From an uncultured Roseovarius sp. (GTDB lineage: Bacteria; Pseudomonadota; Alphaproteobacteria; Rhodobacterales; Rhodobacteraceae), in contig CANMOU010000001.1 of the NCBI GenBank assembly GCA_947499555.1, forward strand, positions 806,001-870,000: 64,000 nt of DNA, given 5' to 3'. The first letter of the stretch is position 1. Each line of letters starts with the position of its first letter. Both the position numbers and the translations under genes were made by a program. The notes under the pieces were generated by a model that worked only from the letters and a program-made list of their open reading frames with translations, was not told the origin of the DNA and did not search any database. Shown piece by piece: positions 57,728 through 64,000 of the stretch.

Positions 57728-57943
57728 GAGACCCTCATATGTTTCATTTTCTGCGCCAACCTAAGGTAAATTGCCCCCAACCCGCAATGTCCTACCGCCA
57801 ACAGGCGATGAAGCTTGCGTGATCACGCCTGAATCGGTTTGGGTCTGGTCACCCGGATGATGCTGGCGTTTGAAGCAGGAATACCGGAGTCTGCCCCCTG
57901 GCTCCCACTGACAGCTTGGCTCTTAGAATGAGAATCCAGGAGA

Positions 57944-58708
57944 TTAGTGGCATAGCTTACCAGTGAGGTAAAAAAGGGTCCCATTTTTGTCGCTAACCAG
58001 AGCTTCAGGATGGCCGTCCGGCGCATCCATAACCTGATCGAGAATGCCTCCGTCGTTGTTACGCAATTGGCATAGTGCCTCTGAAAGGCTCTCAACCCGA
58101 ATGCTGGGAAGCCATGATGGCTTCCGATTGGCCGCCGCATTGCTCGAGAACTGAAACCCAACTTGGCTTCCTCCCGATATTATTTTCGTAAAGGTTCCGT
58201 TGGATCGAGTCTCCTGCTGGAATTCCCAATCGAAGAGCCCGCGATAAAAGGCCACAGGAAATCCGCCAGCCGGCGCTAGATAGATGTCGAGGCCGAACTG
58301 GTTTGTAGGTATCGGGAACTTATGGCGTGACAGGCTGATGCCAATCCACCCTCCGCTCGGGTCGCGCAACAGGCAGTTTCGTCCAACGCCCGGAACGTCA
58401 AATGGTGGCTTCTCTACACGGCCACCAAGACCGATGGCTCTATCGGCGGTCAAGTCTACATCCGAAACCTCGACATAAGAAATCCAGCCATCGATTTGCG
58501 AACAACTGAGCTCGACAAACCCGGCCCCGGCCTCTCCGTCTGAAATGGCCAGAACGAAGTCTCTCTCGCCGCCACCCCAAGCAAAATCTTTTGCTTGCTC
58601 AACAACGTAAGTCCAGCCTGCAACTCTCTCGTAGAATGATCTTGAAACGCTTACATCCTTCGTAAAAAGGTCGTGCCAGACGACCCGGCCTGTCTTTTCC
58701 AACACCAT
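57944..58708 (-). CDS. VOC superfamily protein (glyoxalase/dioxygenase fold), two repeats
   Basis: A 254-residue protein with two VOC domains (first from VVWHDLFTKDVSVSRSFYERVAGWTYVV to LRDPSGGWIGIS, second from GGFPVAFYRGLFDWEFQQE to LVSDKNGTLFYL). Two-domain VOC proteins include glyoxalases and hydroxylases. The metal ligands usual in glyoxalase I (His/Glu at fixed places) are only partly recognisable, with His in WHDLF and a possible Asp, so the activity is unclear. The ATG at 58708 has AGGGGAG upstream. The sequence looks less GC-rich than its neighbours, which may hint at recent arrival. Confidence 0.82.
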   Translation of the reverse strand: MVLEKTGRVVWHDLFTKDVSVSRSFYERVAGWTYVVEQAKDFAWGGGERDFVLAISDGEAGAGFVELSCSQIDGWISYVEVSDVDLTADRAIGLGGRVEKPPFDVPGVGRNCLLRDPSGGWIGISLSRHKFPIPTNQFGLDIYLAPAGGFPVAFYRGLFDWEFQQETRSNGTFTKIISGGSQVGFQFSSNAAANRKPSWLPSIRVESLSEALCQLRNNDGGILDQVMDAPDGHPEALVSDKNGTLFYLTGKLCH

Positions 58709-58963
58709 TGCATCTCCCCTTAGGTGCCTGGAAGATAACGGTGGCTGAAAATCTGTTGGTTGACTTGTGTCAACTTGCCCGAAATCTGCTCGATGGTTAT
58801 CCATTTTGCGATGCAGACCCGACCTGCAGCAAATCTTTTTCCGTGCGGAGCAACATGATCACCCCCAGCGCAGGACACACAATCGGCACTGCCCCAAATG
58901 TTCGCCCCATCCCCTCTTGCCAGGCCTTCGAAAGCCCATTAAACGCAGGCTCCAGACCCCCGC

Positions 58964-59053
58964 GGAGAGGTGCCGGAGTGGTCGAACGGGGCGGTCTCGA
59001 AAACCGTTGTGCCTTCACGGGCACCCAGGGTTCGAATCCCTGTCTCTCCGCCA
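58964..59053 (+). tRNA. tRNA-Ser (anticodon CGA)
   Basis: A 90-base class II tRNA including an encoded CCA. The acceptor stem GGAGAGG (58964-58970) pairs with TCTCTCC (59043-59049) ending in a G·U pair; the anticodon loop CTCGAAA (58996-59002) gives CGA at 58998-59000, reading UCG; a long variable arm follows, and the T arm has CAGGG-TTCGAAT-CCCTG. The discriminator base G (59050) precedes CCA (59051-59053). Confidence 0.95.
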
Positions 59054-59192
59054 GCTATAACGCGTACATCCTGCCGTATCGCCACATTCCAGCCCCATAG
59101 CGTCATGAAATCGCGCCATGGCGGGGCCAAATCGGCCTCATTAACCCTTTATCAACTGCGATGGGGGCACACGCGATCTGAGGCAGTGTGTG

Positions 59193-59372
59193 ATGTCAGA
59201 CGAGCAAACCGAACCCACTTTCGTGCGCCACGCGAAGCTTTTTGAGCTGTTGCGCCAAGAAAACATTGCCATGGAGCAAATCAGGAAATCGGCCCCGCCC
59301 GTGCAGGAGCCGCAAATGAGCGAACAGGAGCTCTTGTCGCGTGCGCTTGGCTCTCTGAACCCGTCGTCGTGA
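59193..59372 (+). CDS. Small conserved-looking hypothetical protein
   Basis: A 59-residue acidic protein (start SDEQTEPTFVRHAKLFELLR, end ALGSLNPSS) with a likely helical, charged composition. A GAGG ribosome binding site precedes the ATG at 59193 (a GTG one codon earlier is in frame). It converges with rlmE across 5 bases and lies 139 bases after the tRNA gene. No domain is recognised; codon use and the ribosome binding site support it as real. A near match to a CtrA site (TTAA-N7-TCAA) lies upstream. Confidence 0.6.
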   Translation: MSDEQTEPTFVRHAKLFELLRQENIAMEQIRKSAPPVQEPQMSEQELLSRALGSLNPSS

Positions 59373-59377
59373 TCGGG

Positions 59378-60094
59378 TCAGCCGCGAAAACCTGTCGCCA
59401 CCACGAATTTCTCCGAACTGTCCGCACGTGACGCGGGGGGCTTCACATTTGCCACCTTCCTGAAGCGCTGCTTCAGGAGTTTCTGAAGCTCGCCCTCGGC
59501 CCCGCCCGCCAGCACTTTGGAAACAAACGTGCCGCCCTCATCCAGCACGTCAAAGGCCAGATAGGCCGCCGCCTCGCAGAGCGCGATGATGCGCAAGTGA
59601 TCGGTTTGTTTATGTCCCGATGACGCCGCCGCCATGTCCGACATCACCACATCCGCCTTCCCACCCAGCCACGCCTTCACCTTGTCATCGGCCCCATCTT
59701 CCATGAAATCCAACACATGGATGTCGCAGCCCGGGATCGGATCCACCTCCTGCAGGTCAATGCCCAGGATCGTGCCGACGGCCTTGGCCTTTTTCTCGCC
59801 AAGCGCATTGACCCGAGGCACCGCCACCTGACACCAGCCCCCGGGCGCGCAGCCCAGATCGACAACCCGCGCACCGGGCACCAGAAAGCGGAACTTGTCG
59901 TCCAATTCCATAATCTTGAAAGCCGCGCGCCCTCGATAGCCTTCGGCCTGGGCGCGTTTGACATATGGGTCATTCAACTGCCGCTGCAGCCAGCGGGTTG
60001 ACGAAATTCGCCGTCCCTTCGCGGTTTTGACCTTGACCGTCAGGTCCCGCTGACCGCGCCCGGAGGTGTTCTTGCCAGAAGGTTTCTTGGCCAT
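59378..60094 (-). CDS. rlmE: 23S rRNA 2'-O-methyltransferase RlmE (FtsJ)
   Basis: RlmE methylates U2552 of the 23S rRNA A loop. The 238-residue Rossmann methyltransferase has [42 protein letters not shown] (SAM motif), [19 protein letters not shown] and the catalytic Lys in [18 protein letters not shown]. The start is the ATG at 60094, overlapping the ppx stop by one base (TGATG). The N-terminal about 35 basic residues ([19 protein letters not shown]) are an extension common in alphaproteobacteria. Confidence 0.95.
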   Translation of the reverse strand: MAKKPSGKNTSGRGQRDLTVKVKTAKGRRISSTRWLQRQLNDPYVKRAQAEGYRGRAAFKIMELDDKFRFLVPGARVVDLGCAPGGWCQVAVPRVNALGEKKAKAVGTILGIDLQEVDPIPGCDIHVLDFMEDGADDKVKAWLGGKADVVMSDMAAASSGHKQTDHLRIIALCEAAAYLAFDVLDEGGTFVSKVLAGGAEGELQKLLKQRFRKVANVKPPASRADSSEKFVVATGFRG

Positions 60095-61206
60095 CACTCC
60101 TCTCCCTCGCTCAACACACCATCGGCAGCCATCTGCGCGTAGAGCATGCCCTCGCGCAAGCCCCGGTCGGCCACAGACAAACGATCAGTTGGCCAGCACC
60201 GCAAAAGCGCCTGCAGAATTGCCGAGCCAGACATAATCAACGCCTGGCGGTCAAGCCCGATGCGGGGGTCGTTGCGGCGTCCTTCCGGGCCCATCGCAAG
60301 GTAATCCCGGATCACCTTGTCAATCTCATCACTGGTCATGCGCAGACCATCAACCTTGTTGCGGTCATACCGTCTCAGGCCAAGATGGCTGGCAGCGACA
60401 GTCGTAACCGTGCCCGAGGTGCCGATGATCTGGAACCCTTCGCGCGGGGGCTCGTCCTTGTAGGGTGCAAACTCGGCCAGGTTCTCCTCGAAAAACCAGC
60501 TCATCAGGGCAAACCGTGCCGGGTCATCCTCGACATCGCTGAACTGATCGCGCAAGGTCGCCACGCCCAAAGGCACGCTGATCCAGTCCACGACACGGGC
60601 TTGCGGACCCTCTCCGTCACAGGTTGGGAAACCGCCATGCATGCGCATGATCGCCTGCGCGCGGTCACGTGGACGGACGCTTTTGAGGTCAATCCAGACA
60701 AGCTCGGTCGAGCCGCCGCCAATATCCACCACAAGAAGCTGTTCGGTGTTCCGGCTGACCAGCGGCGCGCAGGAAACCACGGCCAGCTGCGCCTCTTCCT
60801 GCGGCTCAATGATTTCCAGGGGCAGCCCCGTCTCCCGGCGCACACGAGCCATGAACGCAGCGCCGTTGCTGGCCCGCCGACAGGCCTCGGTCGCGACAAG
60901 TCGCATGCGCTTGACCTTATGACGCTTGATCTTCTGCTGGCAGACACGCAGGGCCTGAATAGTGCGATAGATTGACGAGCGCGACAGCTTGCCCGAGCTT
61001 TCCAGCCCGCTGCCCAACTGCACCGATTTCGAGAAACTGTCCACGACTTTGAACTGATCGCCCTCTGGTCGGGCAATCAGCATACGGCAACTGTTTGTGC
61101 CCAAATCCAAAGCCGCATAGAGCGGCCCGGAGGCGGGCTTGGTCAGTGCGGGGCTCTCTACCTGTTTCGGGATAGCGCCCGCACCAACGGGACGCTTGGG
61201 CGCCAT
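60094..61206 (-). CDS. Exopolyphosphatase/pppGpp phosphohydrolase family protein
   Basis: A 370-residue Ppx/GppA phosphatase ([56 protein letters not shown]). It splits inorganic polyphosphate or pppGpp and belongs to the sugar kinase/actin ATPase fold. It lacks the C-terminal HD domain of longer Ppx proteins, as usual for alphaproteobacterial members. GGAGGG lies upstream of the ATG. It precedes rlmE with a 1-base overlap, an unusual coupling of stress signalling with rRNA methylation seen widely in this group. Confidence 0.93.
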   Translation of the reverse strand: MAPKRPVGAGAIPKQVESPALTKPASGPLYAALDLGTNSCRMLIARPEGDQFKVVDSFSKSVQLGSGLESSGKLSRSSIYRTIQALRVCQQKIKRHKVKRMRLVATEACRRASNGAAFMARVRRETGLPLEIIEPQEEAQLAVVSCAPLVSRNTEQLLVVDIGGGSTELVWIDLKSVRPRDRAQAIMRMHGGFPTCDGEGPQARVVDWISVPLGVATLRDQFSDVEDDPARFALMSWFFEENLAEFAPYKDEPPREGFQIIGTSGTVTTVAASHLGLRRYDRNKVDGLRMTSDEIDKVIRDYLAMGPEGRRNDPRIGLDRQALIMSGSAILQALLRCWPTDRLSVADRGLREGMLYAQMAADGVLSEGEE

Positions 61207-61356
61207 CGCTTACGCCCTCCATATCGAGTTGCACTTAAGGTAATCATCGAATGACTTTCGCGCAAGCATTGAACCCGCCTCATATGAGACTTGATATGAT
61301 TTCATGCTCGCTGCGGTGGCCCGTAGACAGCAATGCCCTTATACCCCTTGGCAGGA

Positions 61357-61392
61357 GGTCGCTCGGTGACCGTGTTAAGTCGAAAAACGACT
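61357..61392 (+). promoter_or_regulatory. Possible structured leader of the one-carbon operon
   Basis: The 241-base gap before the operon holds two small stems: GGTC (61357-61360) with GACC (61368-61371), and AGTCG (61378-61382) with CGACT (61388-61392) around AAAAA, followed by a C-rich stretch and GAGGGG near 61418. A regulatory RNA of a methionine-cycle operon is possible. I cannot match it to the SAM-I, SAM-II, SAH, THF or cobalamin riboswitch sequences I know. Structure and function are unproven. Confidence 0.3.
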
Positions 61393-61447
61393 CCGGGCAG
61401 CGCCCCCCCTGCATTATGAGGGGACAACTGAGCATGAGGAATCAGCC

Positions 61448-61744
61448 ATGGTAGATGTCACCATTGTATATTGGCGCGATATCCCCGCGCAGGTGATTGT
61501 CGGCAAGGGACGCCGGGGGTCCAAACGGCAGCTGCCCGAGAGGTTCGAGCAAGCCATTGACCGCGCGGCTATGAAGGTTGGTGCAGCCGATACCGATGCC
61601 TATCTGGCCGAGTGGCGCAAGGCCGCGCCCTACCCGGTTGACGGTGATGCCGAAGACGTGGCCGAGGCCGAAGCTGCACGGCTCGATGCAGAATATGATC
61701 AGGACCGCATCAAGCAATTGATTGCAAATGACGGCTGGGCATGA
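61448..61744 (+). CDS. Virulence-factor-family small protein (Virulence_fact)
   Basis: A 98-residue protein of the so-called virulence factor family (VTIVYWRDIPAQVIVGKGRRGSKRQLPERFEQAIDRAAMKVG, then ADTDAYLAEWRKAAPYPVDG). The name is historical; in Rhodobacterales these proteins occur beside methylene/methyl-tetrahydrofolate genes, so a role in one-carbon or corrinoid methyl transfer is likelier. GAGG precedes the ATG by 8 bases. It overlaps by 4 bases the frame of the following metF-like gene's non-conserved upstream part. Its exact biochemical role is not known to me. Confidence 0.85.
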   Translation: MVDVTIVYWRDIPAQVIVGKGRRGSKRQLPERFEQAIDRAAMKVGAADTDAYLAEWRKAAPYPVDGDAEDVAEAEAARLDAEYDQDRIKQLIANDGWA

Positions 61745-61770
61745 CGCCCAGGTCTTTTTGGGAGGCCGCG

Positions 61771-62703
61771 ATGGCTTTGTTGAACTTCAGAAAGCGTGAG
61801 ACCCCAAGCGAACGCGTGGTAACCCCCGAGATGGAGGCCTTCCTTCAGGGTTATTCCATCGAAGTCATGCCGCGCACAGCCGAGAAGGTTGAGAATTTCC
61901 GAGACCTGCTGCCAGAGGGCACGCGCGTCTACATTGCCCATATCGAAGGCACACCGATTGAAGACATGGTGGCCACGGCAAAACGGCTGGCGGCAGATGG
62001 CTACCCGGTTATGCCGCATTTCCCGGCCCGCATCATCAAGGATCAGGTGGTGCTCGAAGACTGGATCGCCCGCTATCAGGGCGAGGCCGGTGTCAATCAG
62101 GCGCTCTTGCTGGCCGGTGGCGTGGACAAGCCCCATGGGCAATACGACAGTTCCATGCAGCTGATGGAAAGCGGTGCCTTTGACCGTGCCGGTTTCAAAC
62201 GGCTGCACGTGGCGGGCCATCCCGAAGGGAACAAGGACATTGATCCTGATGGCAGCATGAAAAACGTCGAAGACGCGCTGCAATGGAAGCAGAAATTCTC
62301 AGAGCGCACGGACGCCGAAATGGCGCTCGCGACGCAGTTCGCCTTTGACGCAGACCCGATCATCAAATGGGCCGATGATCTGCGCGCCGCTGGCATCACC
62401 CTGCCCGTCCATATCGGCATCGCCGGTCCGGCCAAACTGCAGACGCTGATCAAGTTTGCCATCGCCTGTGGTGTGGGCCCTTCACTCAAGGTTCTGCAGA
62501 AGCGCGCGATGGATGTCTCAAAGCTGCTCCTGCCCTATGAGCCCACGGATGTGCTGACCAAACTGGCCGCGCACAAGGCGGCCAATCCAGACTTCAACAT
62601 CGAACATGTGCATTTCTTCCCGCTGGGTGGAATCAAGACCAACGCCACCTGGGCGATTGAAAATGGCGGCGCCTCGACCAGGCCGGCCAACACGCAAGGA
62701 TAA
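61771..62703 (+). CDS. Methylenetetrahydrofolate reductase family protein
   Basis: A 310-residue MTHFR-type TIM-barrel protein (SIEVMPRTAEKVENFRDLLPEGTRVYIAHIEGTP, GEAGVNQALLLAGGVDKPHGQYDSSMQLM, GHPEGNKDID, FDADPIIKWADDLRAAGITLPVHIGIAGPA). It reduces 5,10-methylene-THF to 5-methyl-THF, or its relatives do so with other partners; it lacks clear sequence identity to E. coli MetF over the flavin site, so I do not give a gene symbol. I start it at the ATG at 61771, which has GGGAGG upstream. It is flanked by the virulence-factor protein and the methyl-THF methyltransferase, so the three probably handle methyl groups together. Confidence 0.85.
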   Translation: MALLNFRKRETPSERVVTPEMEAFLQGYSIEVMPRTAEKVENFRDLLPEGTRVYIAHIEGTPIEDMVATAKRLAADGYPVMPHFPARIIKDQVVLEDWIARYQGEAGVNQALLLAGGVDKPHGQYDSSMQLMESGAFDRAGFKRLHVAGHPEGNKDIDPDGSMKNVEDALQWKQKFSERTDAEMALATQFAFDADPIIKWADDLRAAGITLPVHIGIAGPAKLQTLIKFAIACGVGPSLKVLQKRAMDVSKLLLPYEPTDVLTKLAAHKAANPDFNIEHVHFFPLGGIKTNATWAIENGGASTRPANTQG

Positions 62704-62706
62704 GAC

Positions 62707-63771
62707 ATGACGCAGACCATCGTCGAAAGCAAAACCAAGACCGCCATCATCGGCTTTGATCAGCCCTTCTGCGTGATCGGAGAACGGATCAACCCCACCG
62801 GGCGCAAGAAACTGGCGGCCGAGCTGGAGGCCGGGGATTTCTCAACCGTTGAGGCCGATGCGCTGGCGCAGGTTGCAGCCGGGGCCACAGTTCTTGATGT
62901 GAACGCGGGTGTGGTCTACAATTCCAATCCCGATCCCAACCAGACCGAACCGCCGCTCATGCGCAAGATGATTGAGCTGGTTCAGGGTTTGGTCGATGTG
63001 CCGCTTTGCATCGACAGCTCGGTGCCCGGCGCCTTGGAAGCGGGTCTGGAGGCCTGTGAGGGCCGTCCGCTTCTGAACTCGGTCACGGGTGAAGAGGAAC
63101 GGCTCGAATCGATCCTGCCGCTGGTCAAGAAGTACAACGTTCCGGTCGTTGCGATTTCCAACGATGACACCGGCATTTCCGAGGATCCCGACGTGCGCTT
63201 TGCGGTGGCCAAGAAGATCGTCGAGCGTGCCGCCGATTTTGGCATTCCGGCCCATGACATTGTTGTGGACCCGCTGGTCATGCCCGTGGGCGCGATGGGC
63301 ACGGCGGGGTTGCAGGTCTTTACCCTGGTGCGCAAGCTGCGCGAGGAACTGGGCGTGAACACCACTTGCGGTGCGTCCAACATCAGCTTTGGCCTGCCCA
63401 ACCGGCACGGCATCAACAACGCGTTCCTGCCCATGGCGATGGGCGCCGGCATGACCTCGGCCATCATGAACCCCGTGGCCCTGCCGGTGAAAGAGGCCGA
63501 CAAGGCCGCCAAACGCGCCGAGATCGAGGCGGCAGGCATCATTCTGCCCGAGGATATGGATGACGAAACCTTCTGTCAGCTCTTTGGCCTTGGCTCTACC
63601 AAGTCGCGCCCCGGCAAGGAAATGGAAGCCATCCGCGCTGCCAACTTCCTGACCAACAACGACCCGCATGGCGGCGAATGGATCCGGTTCAACAAAGCCC
63701 CTGCCAAACCCGGCGAAGAGGCCGGTGGCCGTGGCGGCCGCGCCGGCGGACGGCGCAGACGCCGCGCATAA
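62707..63771 (+). CDS. Methyltetrahydrofolate:corrinoid methyltransferase domain protein
   Basis: A 354-residue pterin-binding TIM-barrel protein like the folate domain of MetH (VIGERINPTGRKKLAAELEAGDFS, AGATVLDVNAGVVYNSNPDPNQTEPPLM, IDSSVPGALEAGLEACEGRPLLNSVTGEEER, TTCGASNISFGLPNRHGINNAFL). It would transfer methyl between 5-methyl-THF and a corrinoid protein. The tail is Arg/Gly-rich (GGRGGRAGGRRRRRA), which is unusual. In some Rhodobacterales methionine synthase is split into separate proteins, of which this could be the folate part; the homocysteine- and B12-binding parts are not in the window. Confidence 0.88.
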   Translation: MTQTIVESKTKTAIIGFDQPFCVIGERINPTGRKKLAAELEAGDFSTVEADALAQVAAGATVLDVNAGVVYNSNPDPNQTEPPLMRKMIELVQGLVDVPLCIDSSVPGALEAGLEACEGRPLLNSVTGEEERLESILPLVKKYNVPVVAISNDDTGISEDPDVRFAVAKKIVERAADFGIPAHDIVVDPLVMPVGAMGTAGLQVFTLVRKLREELGVNTTCGASNISFGLPNRHGINNAFLPMAMGAGMTSAIMNPVALPVKEADKAAKRAEIEAAGIILPEDMDDETFCQLFGLGSTKSRPGKEMEAIRAANFLTNNDPHGGEWIRFNKAPAKPGEEAGGRGGRAGGRRRRRA

Positions 63772-63795
63772 GAAACCGGCATTCGCAATGATCAG

Positions 63796-63820
63796 GCCCC
63801 GGCACCGACCGGGGCTTTTT
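63796..63820 (+). terminator. Intrinsic terminator of the one-carbon operon
   Basis: GCCCCGG (63796-63802) pairs with CCGGGGC (63809-63815) over a 6-base loop, directly followed by five T, 25 bases after the methyltransferase stop. A textbook rho-independent terminator on the plus strand. Confidence 0.9.
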
Positions 63821-63942
63821 CTTGTGCAGTTCCCAAAGTTATTCCCGTCTCAGAGATCAAGAGCCGTCGCAGCACGTGCGCCACAAAATGGGCCAATTTG
63901 GCATGCTAAGCTGCTGAAGATCACAAGATTTCGAGAGAACCG

Positions 63943-64000
63943 ATGTGCCTGTTGCAGCAAGATACCAAGGCGACAAGACCCGAATTGCATCGTCGTCCTC
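63943..64000 (+). CDS. Possible start of a gene running off the right edge
   Basis: An ATG at 63943 with GAGAGAAC before it opens a frame to the window edge (19 codons: MCLLQQDTKATRPELHRRP). It is too short to judge. The 120 bases between the terminator and this ATG show nothing else. Confidence 0.2.
   Translation, partial: MCLLQQDTKATRPELHRRP

Noticed and set aside
57823-58161. 112-codon minus-strand frame upstream of and into the VOC gene
   Set aside because: Overlaps the VOC gene in another frame on the same strand; basic, low-information sequence.
59135-59155. TTAA-N7-TCAA as a CtrA site upstream of the small hypothetical gene
   Set aside because: Mismatch in the second half-site; insufficient.
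61207-61447. SAM-II, SAH, THF or cobalamin riboswitch call
   Set aside because: I could not match the known conserved core of any of these; kept only as an unassigned structured leader.
62842-63669. 275-codon minus-strand frame opposite the MTHF methyltransferase gene
   Set aside because: Antisense to a gene with clear pterin-binding motifs; no independent support.

Overview
The window looks like core chromosome of a marine-type alphaproteobacterium of the order Rhodobacterales (Roseobacter group). The grounds are the gene order rseP-bamA-skp-fabZ-lpxA-lpxI-lpxB, a CckA/ChpT phosphorelay pair, a GTTC-N7-GTTC type SOS box at recA, the ornithine-lipid genes olsB-olsA, a TAXI-type TRAP transporter, an extended ribosomal protein bL21, and GC-rich coding sequence (roughly 60% by eye). 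No insertion sequence, prophage, CRISPR array or toxin-antitoxin module was found. Most genes lie on the minus strand.

Layout. 1-743: 5' part of an M24 peptidase-family gene running off the left edge. 907-13440 (minus): a long cell-envelope and translation block read as pyrH, frr, uppS, cdsA, dxr, rseP, a 42-residue membrane peptide, a terminator, then bamA, skp, fabZ, lpxA, lpxI, lpxB; many neighbours share 4-base start/stop overlaps. 13580-17138 (plus): miaA, an AraC regulator and a Tat-exported solute-binding protein without a permease. 17148-22304: lytic transglycosylase, ssb, an AT-rich islet with a secreted protein of unknown function, a FemAB/GNAT-like gene and typA. 22321-27297 (minus): recA, alaS, two DUF1330 genes and a MOSC gene. 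27482-33233: a sulfotransferase-like gene, cckA, an RsmB-family methyltransferase and guaB.

33510-46197: a thiamine-diphosphate enzyme, a TAXI-TRAP system with its own UspA protein, an M32 carboxypeptidase, heme A synthase, a TrmJ-type methyltransferase, a ThiE-like protein, olsBA, a DUF3553 protein and chpT. 46169-53206 (minus): rtcB with three GNAT genes and a LysE exporter in one tightly coupled operon, then obgE-proB-proA. 53335-57727: rplU-rpmA, a peroxiredoxin divergent from an AraC regulator, tandem hairpins and two DUF2059 genes. 57944-61206: VOC protein, tRNA-Ser(CGA), a small hypothetical, gppA/ppx-rlmE. 61448-63771 (plus): a one-carbon operon (virulence-factor-family small protein, MetF-like protein, methyltetrahydrofolate methyltransferase) ending in a clear terminator.

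The most useful regulatory readings are an SOS operator placed just downstream of a good recA -10 box, and a perfect CtrA-type TTAA-N7-TTAA site overlapping a candidate cckA promoter, which would close a loop from CtrA back to its own kinase. The less ordinary genes are the extended bL21, the rtcB-GNAT-LysE operon, the 42-residue peptide between rseP and bamA, the split-methionine-synthase-like operon with a structured leader, and the secreted protein in the AT-rich islet. I saw no clear evidence of a wholly new multi-gene system; these are the best candidates.
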